NCBI RefSeq assembly: GCF_963675165.1
Contig: NC_087381.1
Coordinates: 7,472,419-7,536,418 of the forward strand
Direction of reading: 5' to 3'
DNA from: Halichondria panicea
Lineage: Eukaryota; Porifera; Demospongiae; Suberitida; Halichondriidae
Length of the DNA stretch: 64,000 nt
Below the pieces are notes generated by a model. It did no database searches. It was not told where the DNA came from and was given only the letters and a program-made list of their open reading frames with translations. Made by a program: the position numbers and the translations under genes. This document shows positions 22,005-34,000 of the stretch, in pieces. Every line of letters starts with the position of its first letter. Position 1 is the stretch's first letter.

Positions 22005-25000
22005 CTGTATAGAAGTATAATTATAATTATACAAACCAAGCTATACTAGCTAGGCCGGACATGACGTTTTGGGTTTGATTTGGAATACACATTATCCTCA
22101 AACTGAACAGCACCGCAAAATTAGTCATTAGATTTGAGTTAGGGCGTGTCGGCTATTTTCTGAAATGCGACCACCTCGTTATTCCGGCCAAGCTGCACTG
22201 TCCCAAGGGTGGCCAGATTAACGAGAGTCTATACCGTATATACATGCATGCATGTACAATAAATGCAATAGTATGTATATAATATGACTGAGCTGCCAAG
22301 TATAGCAACTAACAGTAGCTGGCAATAACACTAAACTAAGACTAGAGGCATGCTGAAACGTTTAAGATAAAACAGAGTTTTAGATGAGCCGGGCACTGTG
22401 GACAGGATGACATACCGTCTTTCTTCTAATTACAACACCACTGCATGTCAGTTACTATTTACCATTTCCATTTCGTAATTATTTCGTAATTATTTTATTG
22501 TGGTGCTTAGTACGTAATTAGAATGTATTATCTCTGGCAGAGGGGGGCATTGTGCTGTGGGAGAATAAAGCTATTAACCAATTGCAAACACTAACTATGA
22601 GTCCACGGTATTTTGCAGGAATTGGGCCAAACAATGATATTTGATTTGACTATATAAGATTTCAGAAAACTGGTTTACAGCTGTTCAATACAATTGATTG
22701 ATATCAGCTGATCATGTAATAGCTTACGTTCGCAAGTTGGAGTCTCTCCATCAAATCTGCCACCGCTACCATCACCAGCATCTACACACGTCCGCACCAC
22801 ATTTCCTCCAGTAAGCACGTAACCTGGGTCACATCTGTAGGAGGCCAAAGTGTCAACGTCGTAAGGAGCAGTCATGTCAACATTGTAGACAATCACTCCA
22901 TTGGTTATCGTTGTAAGCATATCGCAAACAGCTACAGAGAGAAAGTAAAGGCACGATAATTGTGTGTCAATCAGAATAAGATCTTACGTTCGCAAGTTGG
23001 AGCTTGTCCACTGAATCTACCACCACTACCATCACCAGCATCCTCACAAGACCTCATCTCAGAGCCTGGATTTATTATGAGCTCATAACCTGGGTTACAG
23101 CTGTAGGTGGCCTCAGTTCCAACGTCGTAAGGAGCAGTCATGTCAGCATTGTAGACAATCACTCCATTGGCTATGAACTCAAGCGTATCGCAAACAGCTA
23201 CAGAGAGAAAGTAAAGGCACGATAATTGTGTGTCAATCAGAATAAGATCTTACGTTCGCAAGTTGGAGCTTGTACACTGAATCTACCGCCGCTACCGTCA
23301 CCAGCATCCTCACAAGACCTCATCTCAGAGCCTGGATTTATTATGAGCTCATAACCTGGGTTACAGCTGTAGGTGGCCACAGTTCCAACGTCGTAAGGAG
23401 CAGTCATGTCAGCATTGTAGACAATCACTCCATTGGCTATGAACTCAAGCGTATCGCAAACAGCTACAGAGAGAAAGTAAAGGCACGATAATTGTGTGTC
23501 AATCAGAATAAGATCTTACGTTCGCAAGTTGGAGCTTGTCCACTGAATCTACCGCCGCTATACCGTCACCAGCATCCTCACAAGACCTCATCTCAGAGCC
23601 TGGATTTAGCACTAGCTCATAACCTGGGTTACAGCTGTAGGTGGCCTCAGTTCCAACGTCGTAAGGAGCAGTCATGTCAGCATTGTAGACAATCACTCCA
23701 TTGGCTATGAACTCAAGCTCCTCGCAAACAGCTACAGAGAGAAAGTAAAGGCACGATAATTGTGTGTCAATCAGAATAAGATCTTACGTTCGCAAGTTGG
23801 AGCTTGTCCACTGAATCTACCGCCGCTACCGTCACCAGCATCCTCACAAGACCTCATCTCAGAGCCTGGATTTAGCACTAGCTCATAACCTGGATTACAG
23901 CTGTAGGTGGCCTCAGTTCCAACGTCGTAAGGAGCAGTCATGTCATCATTGTAGACAATCATTCCATTGGCTATCATCTCAAGTTCAGCACAAACAACTA
24001 CAGAGAGAAATATAGATTGATTATGTACGTACATGCATTTACGTACATAATCAATAGAAATGCCCACGGCTGTACAGTATAACATAAAACATGTTTACGT
24101 GTGTGCAGTCAAGTTTGACTTACTGGGAATATCCGTTTCTCACAAACAATTGCAAAGCATGCTCATTATTAATTGAGTGCTGATATCATTGCTGTGATAC
24201 TGAGTATGCTGATCTGTATGTGCAGTTAAACTCACAAATACGTTCACAGCTTGGAGCCATGCCACTGAATTCTGCCCCTGAAACCACGGTGCTGTCACTC
24301 TCTGTGGTTTCTGTGCAAGTTCTCATCTGGTCACCCACTCCAGCCATGAATCGAAAACCATCGTTACAAGTGTAAGTGGCCACAGTGTCCACAGAGTACA
24401 GAGCAGTCATGTCAGGAGAGTACGAGATCATTCCATTGGGTATCGCCTCAAGCTCCATGCATACAGCTATGGAGAAAAACGAATGAATATAATTATACTG
24501 ATATGCATATTCACACACAATGTTGATGCTGGACTGTGCTTATAATGTAGATACGCATACTATAATTATTATAATACACTGCAATATATAATTATACTTA
24601 CTGCACTCTCTTCTGATTGGACGGAGGGCTTGTTGATCGGCAGGAGTGAGGTAGTCCATTGTGAAGGCCTCCACTTGTGCCCTGTCAGTGATGTCAGCGA
24701 TGGTTCCGTCGCTACGCCTCAGGTCTCCAGTCTGAGTTCCGCACAATCCACACGTCTCTCCCAGTGAGCTACCAGTAGCCACGGTCACAATTATTGAAGA
24801 GGGGTCACCTGAGATATAGTATCATACAATGACCTTACGCTACGCATAACAACTCACCATAATTGTGTCGCACGTTGACTCCGATTCCTCCGCCCACTCT
24901 AATCTCAGTGTAATTGTCACCTCTCTCCACCTCAACATTGGAGTCTGCATACACTGTTGTTTCACGACCAGGTACCCCGGATACCGACGATGCTGCTTCA

Positions 25001-28000
25001 GAGCTCTCGTAACTACCGTCCTCTCGACTGATCCACGAAGCTCTATTCTGTAATTATTAAGACAGTCAAGTTTACCAAGAGGAAATAAATATGCGGAGCA
25101 TAACCAATTACACTGTATGTTCTAATTAAGAGGTAAGTCCCTCAAATTCACTCACAAAGAAAACTCCGACAGCTCCGTTATCCATACTGTCTGTGAGGAA
25201 GTCAGTGCGGACCATGAAGTCCACGCTGTTGTCACATGACTGGAGGAGGGCGTGTTCACACGTGCCCATGAATGTGTAGCTGGTGGAACGTGTGAACGGA
25301 GATACCATCATCGGGTCAGCTATGGTGCAGATTGTCATGTCAGTGGCTGTAGGAAATAATGATATAATTATTAAGGATGTTCACTTGGGCATTATAGCAA
25401 GCAAACGATAGCTATGTATAAAGCTAGCTACCTGAGTTTTGTGATACAGTAGAACCTCGATTATCCGGCCCTCGATTATCCGGAACCTCGATTATCCGGC
25501 TTGGCAGTTTTCTTTTTAATCAGATTACATAATTCAGAAAATGGGCGTGTCCCTCAAATGCGCATGCGCGTTGCAGCTGTTACCATGGAGACATGCCTGC
25601 TTTTCTTTTGCGCATGCGCAGACAACATGTGGCACTGCTGTTCATCAATAAAGTGGGTGGATCAAGGCGTGGTTTATCTATTCGATTATCCGGCATATTC
25701 ACTTATCCGGCCTGCTTCTGGAACCAAGGTGTCCGGATAATCGAGGTTCTACTGTACTGAGTATGCATGCTGATGTGTGCAATTGAACTCACGAATATGT
25801 TCACAGCTTGGAGCCATGCCACTGAATTCTGCCCCTGAAACCACTGTACTGTCACTCTCTGTGATTTCTGTGCAAGTTCTCATCTGATCACCCACTCCAG
25901 CCAGGAATCGGAAACCATTGTTACAAGTGTAAGTGGCCACAGTGTCCACAGAGTATGGAGCAGTCATGTCAGGAGAGTATGAGATCATTCCATTTGGTAA
26001 CGTCACAAGCTCCATGCATACGGCTATGGAGAAAAAAACATTCTCATGAATGCCAATTATTATATAATAACAAAATTGATTGCTGATTTCATCGCTGCAC
26101 TTACGAACACATCTTGGTTCCTCTCCATCAAACTCTGACCTAGGATCATCAGCCGGCATCTGTTCCAGTGGTAGGCAAGTCCTCATTGAGTTGCCCACTC
26201 CTGGTACCAGTTCAAATCCATCGTCACACCTATAAGTGGCCACTGTTCCGGCAGAGTAGTTAGCCGTCCTGTCAGGAAAGTACGAGATCATCCCATTGGT
26301 TATAGCTGGGAGCTCTACACAATTACCTGTGATGTGCATGTGTTGTGTCTGGGTTACTATACGTCTTACATGTATGTAATGTCAATATGGGTTCATAGCA
26401 ATGAAAACATTCCTACGTACGTATGCACACAAGAAGGCTTTACATATATACTTACGTGTGCAGTTGAGTTCAATTTGGAAAGATGTTCCGTTCCTCACAA
26501 AGACTCCTCCCTCTCCTTCTACTATCTCGCCACACTCAAGCAAGATCAGCTCACCGGGTCGTGGGAAGGTAGTGGTTTGTCCAGGGCTAGTAGTTCCTGG
26601 ACTGAATCCATCAACACATTCAAACATAGCTAAAGCTCCAGCAGGAAATGGTGGGACAGGTGCGGTGTTGTAGGTCACCATCGCATTCGGTGGAACAAAG
26701 ATCTGATCACATTCAGCTGAAGAAAAAATTATTGATAGTTACTGATAGCTAATACTAATATCTCGTCTACTTAAATGATCAGTTTACTCACGGTCGCAGA
26801 CTGGTGTTTGAGGCGGGTCAAATACTACATCCCCTCCTTCTGATTGTACACAGATTTTGTTATCAGGTCCGTTAACAAGAGCGTAGCCAGTGTTGCAGAA
26901 GTAAGTGGCCACAGTGCCCACTGAGAAGGGATCATCATTGTATTCAACGCGTCCATTTTCAATGACTTCCAGCTCAACGCAAAGAGCTGTGTGAGAGAAG
27001 ACAAGAAAGTGATTATTTATTTAGAAAGTGTGTGAATTGATTTCGATTTGCAGAAGTTTAAGTTCAAAAGAGTCCACTTACGTATCAAGACACAGCGAGG
27101 TTCCTCTCCATCAAACATCCCATCTTCCCCACAAGTCCTTGTGATGGAGCCCTCCAAAGTATACCCATCCACACATTGATAAGTGGCTACAGTGTCTATC
27201 GGTCTTGGGGAGGTGGCACTACTGTAGCTAATGACTACATTGGCCAAAGCTGGTAGATCATCACAGGTGATTTCTGTGAAAGGGAGCATTACGTAACTAA
27301 CAGTTATCAGCAGTCAATCTTAGTATAGTCTTACCTTCACAGATTGGAGCTTCTTGATTAAACTGCCCGTCAGTTGCACCGATGTCCTCACACACCCGCA
27401 CTTGCGTACCCACCAGTCTGTAGCCACGGTTACATACGTGGTTTGCATTTGTGTCCAGTGAATAGGGGGCCACAGTATCGGACTCGTAAGTGATCTCTCC
27501 ATTTGCAAGAGACTTTAGTTCTTCACACTCGATTGCTGGAGGGAAGCAGTCATTTAATGTTATGCACTACTTTGATGTATTGCTGATAAACTTACGAATG
27601 CAAGTTGGAGCTGTCATATCGAACATTCCAGAGCCAGCGTTCTCCACACAAGTTCTGCTCACTGGGCCATTGAGGTTAAAGCCATCATTACAAGTGTATG
27701 AGGCGACTGTCCCTATCGGCCGTGGCATGTCAGCAGAACTGTAAGAAATTACTCCATTGACGATAGCAGGCAAGTCAGCGCACACAGCTGGAAAGGAATA
27801 AGTATTATAATTATACCATGAATAAATAATTATATACTACAATAGAATAGTAATATTAAAAGTCCACTCACGAATCATAGAGCATACAGGTTCCATGCCA
27901 GAAAATGTTCTGTCAGATTGACAATCTCTAGTTACATCTCCACTGAGAGTAAATCCATCTTCACAAACGTAAATGGCCGTAGTTCCGACGTCGTAATCAG

Positions 28001-31000
28001 GAGTGTTATCAGGAAGATAAGTGATCATTCCATTGGCTATCTCTGGCAGAGGGGGGCATTGTGCTGCAGGGAGAATGAAGCTGCATGAACAAATTATAAG
28101 GTGCTTATAGGGTACAAACACTATAGTTCAGAGTCGATGGTATTATAATTATAAGGTGCTTATTGGGTACAAACACTAGTTCTATTAACTAAGAGTCCAC
28201 GGTAATTTGCCCTATTTGTACTTTCTAAGAAATGGGTTTGGGGTTTCAATACAATTGATTGATACCTGCTGATCATGTAATAGCTTACGTTCGCAAGTTG
28301 GAGCCTCTCCATCAAATCTACCACCGCTACCATCACCAGCATCTACACACGTCCGCACCACATTTCCTCCCCTGAGCACGTAACCTGGGTCACATCTGTA
28401 GGAGGCCAAAGTGTTAATGTCGTAAGGAGCAGTGATGTCATCAGTGTAGACAATCACTCCATTGGCTATCATTACAAGCTCATCGCAAACAGCTGCAGAG
28501 AGAAAGTAAAGGCACGATAATGGGGTTTGTATCATATAAATCTTACGTTCGCAAGTTGGAGCTTGTCCACTGAATGTAGCACCGCTACCGTCACCAGCAT
28601 CATCACAAGACCTCATCTCAGAGCCGGGATTTATCACTAGCTCATAACCTGGGTTACAGCTGTAGGTGGCCACAGTTCTAACATCATAAGGAGCAGTCAT
28701 GTCACCAGTGTAGACAATCACTCCATTGGCTATCATATCAAGCTCATTGCAAACAGCTGTATATAATTACAATTATTAATAGTATTAATTTGTGTAAGTA
28801 ATGTACGGATGCACTCGGGTTCAATTCCACCAAAGCTTCCGAGGCCAGAGCCTACTTGTACATCACAGGTTCTCATTGAGTATCCGTTCATCAGTATGTA
28901 GCCACTGTTGCAGGTGTAGGTGGCCACAGTGCCATCAGGGAAGTTATCCAGTTTGTCAATATTGTACGATATCACTCCATTATCGATATCAGATAGTACA
29001 TCGCAAGAACCATCTGTGTGTATATGATGGCAATTTCAGTAGCAAATTGAACAAACCGACAAGATGGGATCTATGTAGAATCTAATTCGAGCGCAAAACT
29101 ATACGCTATTGGGCATTCAAAAATTGGATTATAGCCTTTCTATAATTATTAAGATTAACAACTTATGCCTGCTATGTGTCTATCGTTAATAGATAATAGA
29201 GTCAAACACACAAACAGGCCCAACCATGGCAGGCTACTACCATGCACACAAGCTAACCATGTTTTGGGGGTCAAAGTAAATAATTCATGCATGTACATGC
29301 ATATACTTTAATTGGGGTATAATTTTTGAAACACCTATAATTATGAAGCACAGTATGCAAAGATACTGACCATCGCTGTCCTGTATAATAACTTGAGTAA
29401 CTTTGGTACCATGCCCTGTGAATGCGCAATGAAGTCTAAGTTAGATAGACCACACCCCCTCGCGTCTTATAGTAACCACCTTGGTAACAGTTAGATTCAC
29501 TCGGCTTTGCCTCAAGCTAACTACAACTGCAGAGGTTATACAGACGCATATTTTACTCCCTATATACATAGATACCTCCTATGAACAATATCTATCTGAT
29601 TCACTCTGCATATATAATCATATCTTATAGGTGATTTCCAGAGAATAATGGCTAATATTTTTCCTTATACATACAGGCACTATTCAAGGTTTACTACAAA
29701 AAAAATAATAGACTGTATAGACGCAATGAAAAATTTGTGTATAGACTTTGTTTTGAGCTAGCTAGACGTACCTAGCGTCTAAGTCTATAGAAGCTAGCTA
29801 CATATTACAGTCATGTTCATGAGGTCAAACAATGCAGTCAAATAATTCTTGCTCTGCATGTGGTTCTAGTCAAGGCTGTGGCTCAGAGGTAGAGGAGTAT
29901 ATAAGTAGTGTTGTTGACATTGCATGATAGACTCGACTTGTGCAGCAGTGCAAATGGCAGCTAGCTGCTGATATTGATAGGCTGGATCTGTGGCTTCCAG
30001 CAGAAAACCAAGCTTTAGCAATCAATCTGAATAGCTAGCATGAATAGCTCCCAGATAAACAGTAGCTTAGGAGTGTGCTTGAGTACCCTGAGCCCATCTG
30101 GATACGCACTGAATGGGGCTATTGATGTTTTTCTTTTCAGCTATTTTTGAGGATCTTGCCTGTCGCTCCCGCTCCCTAATCTTTCTTGTTTTGTTTCATT
30201 GTCACTCTTTATTCTCGTACTAAGATACATTTTCTATTTTTCTATTGAATCACGTAGAAATTGGTAAAGGATCACGAGTCCTAAAAGCAAATATCGTATG
30301 CCGGTTCATGCCGGTCTGCCGGTCCATGACATACATACCACGGACCAACGTTGAAGACTAACTAAGGGACTCGATCGCTTCGCTCTCCCCATGCAATTAC
30401 TATAGTCAAGTAGTCAATAACTATTATACTACTGTTACAATATACACTTGTAAAACGTACCAAGTGTAACCAGTGTGCTCCATTGTCCATCGGCAGCAGC
30501 TGTCTTAGCTCTGACCTACAGTCGTTATTATAGAGAGACGTTGAAGAGCCTACTCACTAATTAACATACTCAAACCGAAGAACTATAACCACTTAATTAT
30601 ATATACCTTCAATGTTATGATTATATAATTAGCCTAGCTGAGCTACCGTATTACTAGCCTCGATCCCAGGCCGATCCGTCTCTAATTGAACGCTAGGTCG
30701 CCTCCTCGGCCTGGTATTGATTGTATCTGGGCGTGTATCTGGGCGTGCTCTTATTGGCTCCACCTCGCTCAGGTATTCGCTAAAAAAGAGCGAATTCCTA
30801 AGCGACTTAACACTAATGGTGTATGTATGAGCACCTACTCCGTAAAAGTAATTGTAATCTCATGAATAGCTCCGTAAAGCTAGCTAGCTACTATACTATG
30901 GCAATTTTTCAACGTCTTTTGATATCCAAGAAGCATTAGCATATGCACTGTCTTGTGTGAAGCAAGAAGGACTGATCCTCAAGGAACAGCAGGTCCGTGC

Positions 31001-34000
31001 TCTCAAGCTCCTGTCAGAAGGAAGGGACGTTTTTGTGTGGTTCCCAACTGGGTATGGCAAGTCTCTGTGCTATCAATTGCTACCCTTCTTGATGGACTAC
31101 AAGCTTGGTAGGACTAAGGGTCCTCTTGTCGCCAGAAGTGTAGTTTTTGTCATCTCTCCCCTTGTGTCTCTCATGATTGACCAGGTCAGGAGTCTGAACA
31201 CTGGAGGTGTTTCTGCTGCCATCCTCAGTAGTAATAAGGGAATCGACAGAAGTCTTGTTGCCACTAACAAAGATGTGTCGGATGGAAAGTACCGTCTGCT
31301 GTTCACTGCCCCAGAGGCTGTTGTTGAAGACTATCGTTGGAGGATGCTATTACTAGAGCCTCCACTCAATTCCTCTTTAGTGGCAATAGCTGTGGACAAA
31401 GCACACTGTGTTTACAAGTGGTAAGTTATTAATAACTCCCGTTGTGATTATTATGTATGTTCTGTAGGAGCTCTGACTTTCGTCCTGCCTATGCACACCT
31501 AGGTGAGCTTAGAGCATTTGCCCCTCCTGGTGCTCCAATGTTGGCTGCAACGGCTACTGTGACAGATGTTATGAGGAATGTGATTGTGGAGGTTCTCGAA
31601 ATGACTGGGTGTGCTGTTGGACGCGAGCTCACAGTGAAAGGAGATGCGTCGGAACCACTCGTGTCCTTAGTCCTTTTCTTAGGGGCTGATCTTACTGGAC
31701 TACTAGGGAGCTGCTCTTTGGACACTTGTTTCTGGTAGCTACGTCTGGCCAGGAGCCTGAACACCTCTATGGACTCTATCTTCTTGATACAAGAAAGACA
31801 GACAATCTTTGACAGGCCATCTGAATCACTAACAGGCAGATCCAATGCAAGACTGAGCCTCCCTGGAATATCTTCTTTGAGAGCCTTACTGCTGAACAAA
31901 TGTTTATATCTTCTGTTTTGTATGGCATCAGTGCTGCAACATAACCTACAAAGAACAAACTTAGAAGCCATTAATTTTATTCAATTTTCATTTGACCACA
32001 TGGACTTAATAATAATAACAAAGTCACGCCCAGATACAATCAATACCAGGCCGAGGAGGCGACCTAGCGTTCAATTAGAGACGGATCGGCCTGGGATCGA
32101 GGCTACCGTATTACTAGAATGTTTTGCGAGCATCAAACATAATTATAATTATGTAAACTTTGCGAGGGTTGATCAATATAATTTGTTCACAATAATAAAA
32201 TCGCAAAACCTAAATTATTACTAGTAAATACACACAAGTACACGATCCTTTCCAGAACGCAATAGTTAGATCGCAAATTAGGGTCAATAAGTATAGCGCA
32301 AAATTTTAAGACACTTAAATTTCGTGGAATGGCCTCTAAAAGCATTTCGTTGAATAATTTTCGTGGGTTGACTGCTTACCGGAAGCCACGCCTTTAATCT
32401 TTTACGTTATAGCAAATAATTCTAGTGTTGTGTAGGATTGCTAACCCACAAAAACAGCAAAAATTAAGCACTTGAAAATTTTGTGCTATATGATATACTT
32501 CTTGCATTACTGGCAGATGTACCAATTTACTAAGCTATACTAACCCACCTGGACCATCACTCTCTCTCGATTGCTGGCAGATACCTCATCTCCAATGACG
32601 TGGAACAACTCTCTGTTGCCCTTAACAACAATTACATTATCTGAGCCAGGGTTTACAAAGTTCACATCATAGCCAGTGATTCTTCCGTAGCTCCGACGGG
32701 GAGTGGTCCATATTACAACATTGTAGAGTCCTAGCACTCGAGATGGGGCTTCAGACCCTGCAATAGAATAGATAGCTTCATGAATCAGTGCATAGTGCAG
32801 CATCAGAGTCGTAGACAGCGGGGGGGGGGCAGGGGGGCAGTTACCCCCCCTGGCATTCTAGATCTGCAATATTACTGGGAAGCAGAAGCCACCTTCTTCG
32901 CTCAAGCTACCTTTGTTTAGTTTAGCTAAGTAGCTAAGTTGGTGCCACAGCAAGTTTACAAGTTGCCATGAACAGAAATAGCTAACAGTTGACAGTTAGT
33001 AAAAATGTTCAGGTGTTATTTTTCCACCTGCAAACATGAGCTATATATGGCCATAGAAATATGGCGGGGGGGGGGGGCTTCAGCCCCTGGAGCCCCCCCC
33101 TTCCTATGCCACTGTGAATAATTCAAATAATAAACAATATCTGTGTATTTAATTTCCATAGCCTCCAGGCACTCACTTGTATCCCCTGTCATGGCAACGA
33201 CCTCACAGCTCCTGCTCTGCCCTCCCTCCTCCTGACCACTCACTCCATTCTCAGGGATCACTCGAATGGTGTAGGTGGTGAGTGGCCGCAGACCAGACAC
33301 TGAGTAGTCCACCAGGGTATCTTGTTTGACATACGGCCTCCTGTTGTGTTGAGTGAAGGTCTGGTTGTCCTCAGAGTAGAATATGTTGTAGTAGAAATCG
33401 TCTCTCCCAGTGATCTCAGGCCTCTCCCAACGCACAGTGATGGAGTTACCTCGAGTTCTTTGTTGAACTAACTCTATGTTTCTGCATACACCGGAGGGAG
33501 CTGTGTATATGCGTGTATATATCGTGGGGAATTAAGTGATAGAGATATCCATAGACTGATGTCATTCTTAACTACGGTATCTTTAACCTCAATCATATCA
33601 AAGGATACAAACCACAAACCATAACGCACTTAGCAACATGACCACGCAACCATGCACATGCACACATGCTCAATTTTTAATCAGCTAGCAGCATACAGAG
33701 AAAGGAAGGATTGGAAACAAAGGTACCCTCGAGTAACATCCGCTTTACCCCGCGGTTTATTTAAGGCTGTCTTTACAAGCCAGAGCTGTAGATGGGCGTG
33801 GCTCGGCTAGCTAAGCTGATGGCCTATTTCTACATAATAAACCATGCACTAGCAAATATGCTTATTCTATGCAACTTTCTTATATTATATACCTAGTTAT
33901 AACCAGCACGCTTACACGTTATAGCAATAAAAGACTCGATCATTAATATAACACTTGGAAGTTTATAACTTCACTGAAATGTCTCCTTCACTGGGTGTGG

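Larger units (their letters stand above)
30655..32105. mobile_element. 1.45-kb TAGCCTCGA TIR element with helicase and zinc-finger ORFs
   Basis: The first 81 bp (tagcctcgatcccaggccga...tatctgggcgtg) are repeated inverted, without a mismatch, at the right end. The element is flanked by ccgtattac on both sides (30646-30654 and 32106-32114), a perfect 9-bp target duplication. Identical TIRs suggest recent insertion. Inside are a RecQ-type helicase fragment (plus strand) and a zf-AD-like ORF (minus strand), converging near 31620. No transposase is recognisable. It sits in gene B intron 4, so host splicing can remove it. Confidence 0.9.
30461..33500 (-). other. Gene B FN3 domains 1 and 2 (exons 3-5)
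   Basis: Exon 3 (33177-33500) encodes a whole FN3: SITVRWERPEITG...YYNIFYSE...YSVSGLRPLTTYTIRVIPEN. The second FN3 is split in phase 0 between exon 4 (32549-32757, ITGYDVNFVNPGSDN) and the small exon 5 (30461-30515, VRAKTAAADGQWSTLVTLG), which supplies the last strands. The 2-kb intron between them holds the RecQ-carrying transposon. FN3 modules act as spacers and adhesion surfaces. Confidence 0.8.

Noticed and set aside
25501-25740. 79-codon plus-strand frame in gene B intron 16
   Set aside because: It is contained in the pogo-like MITE and composed of its terminal motifs.
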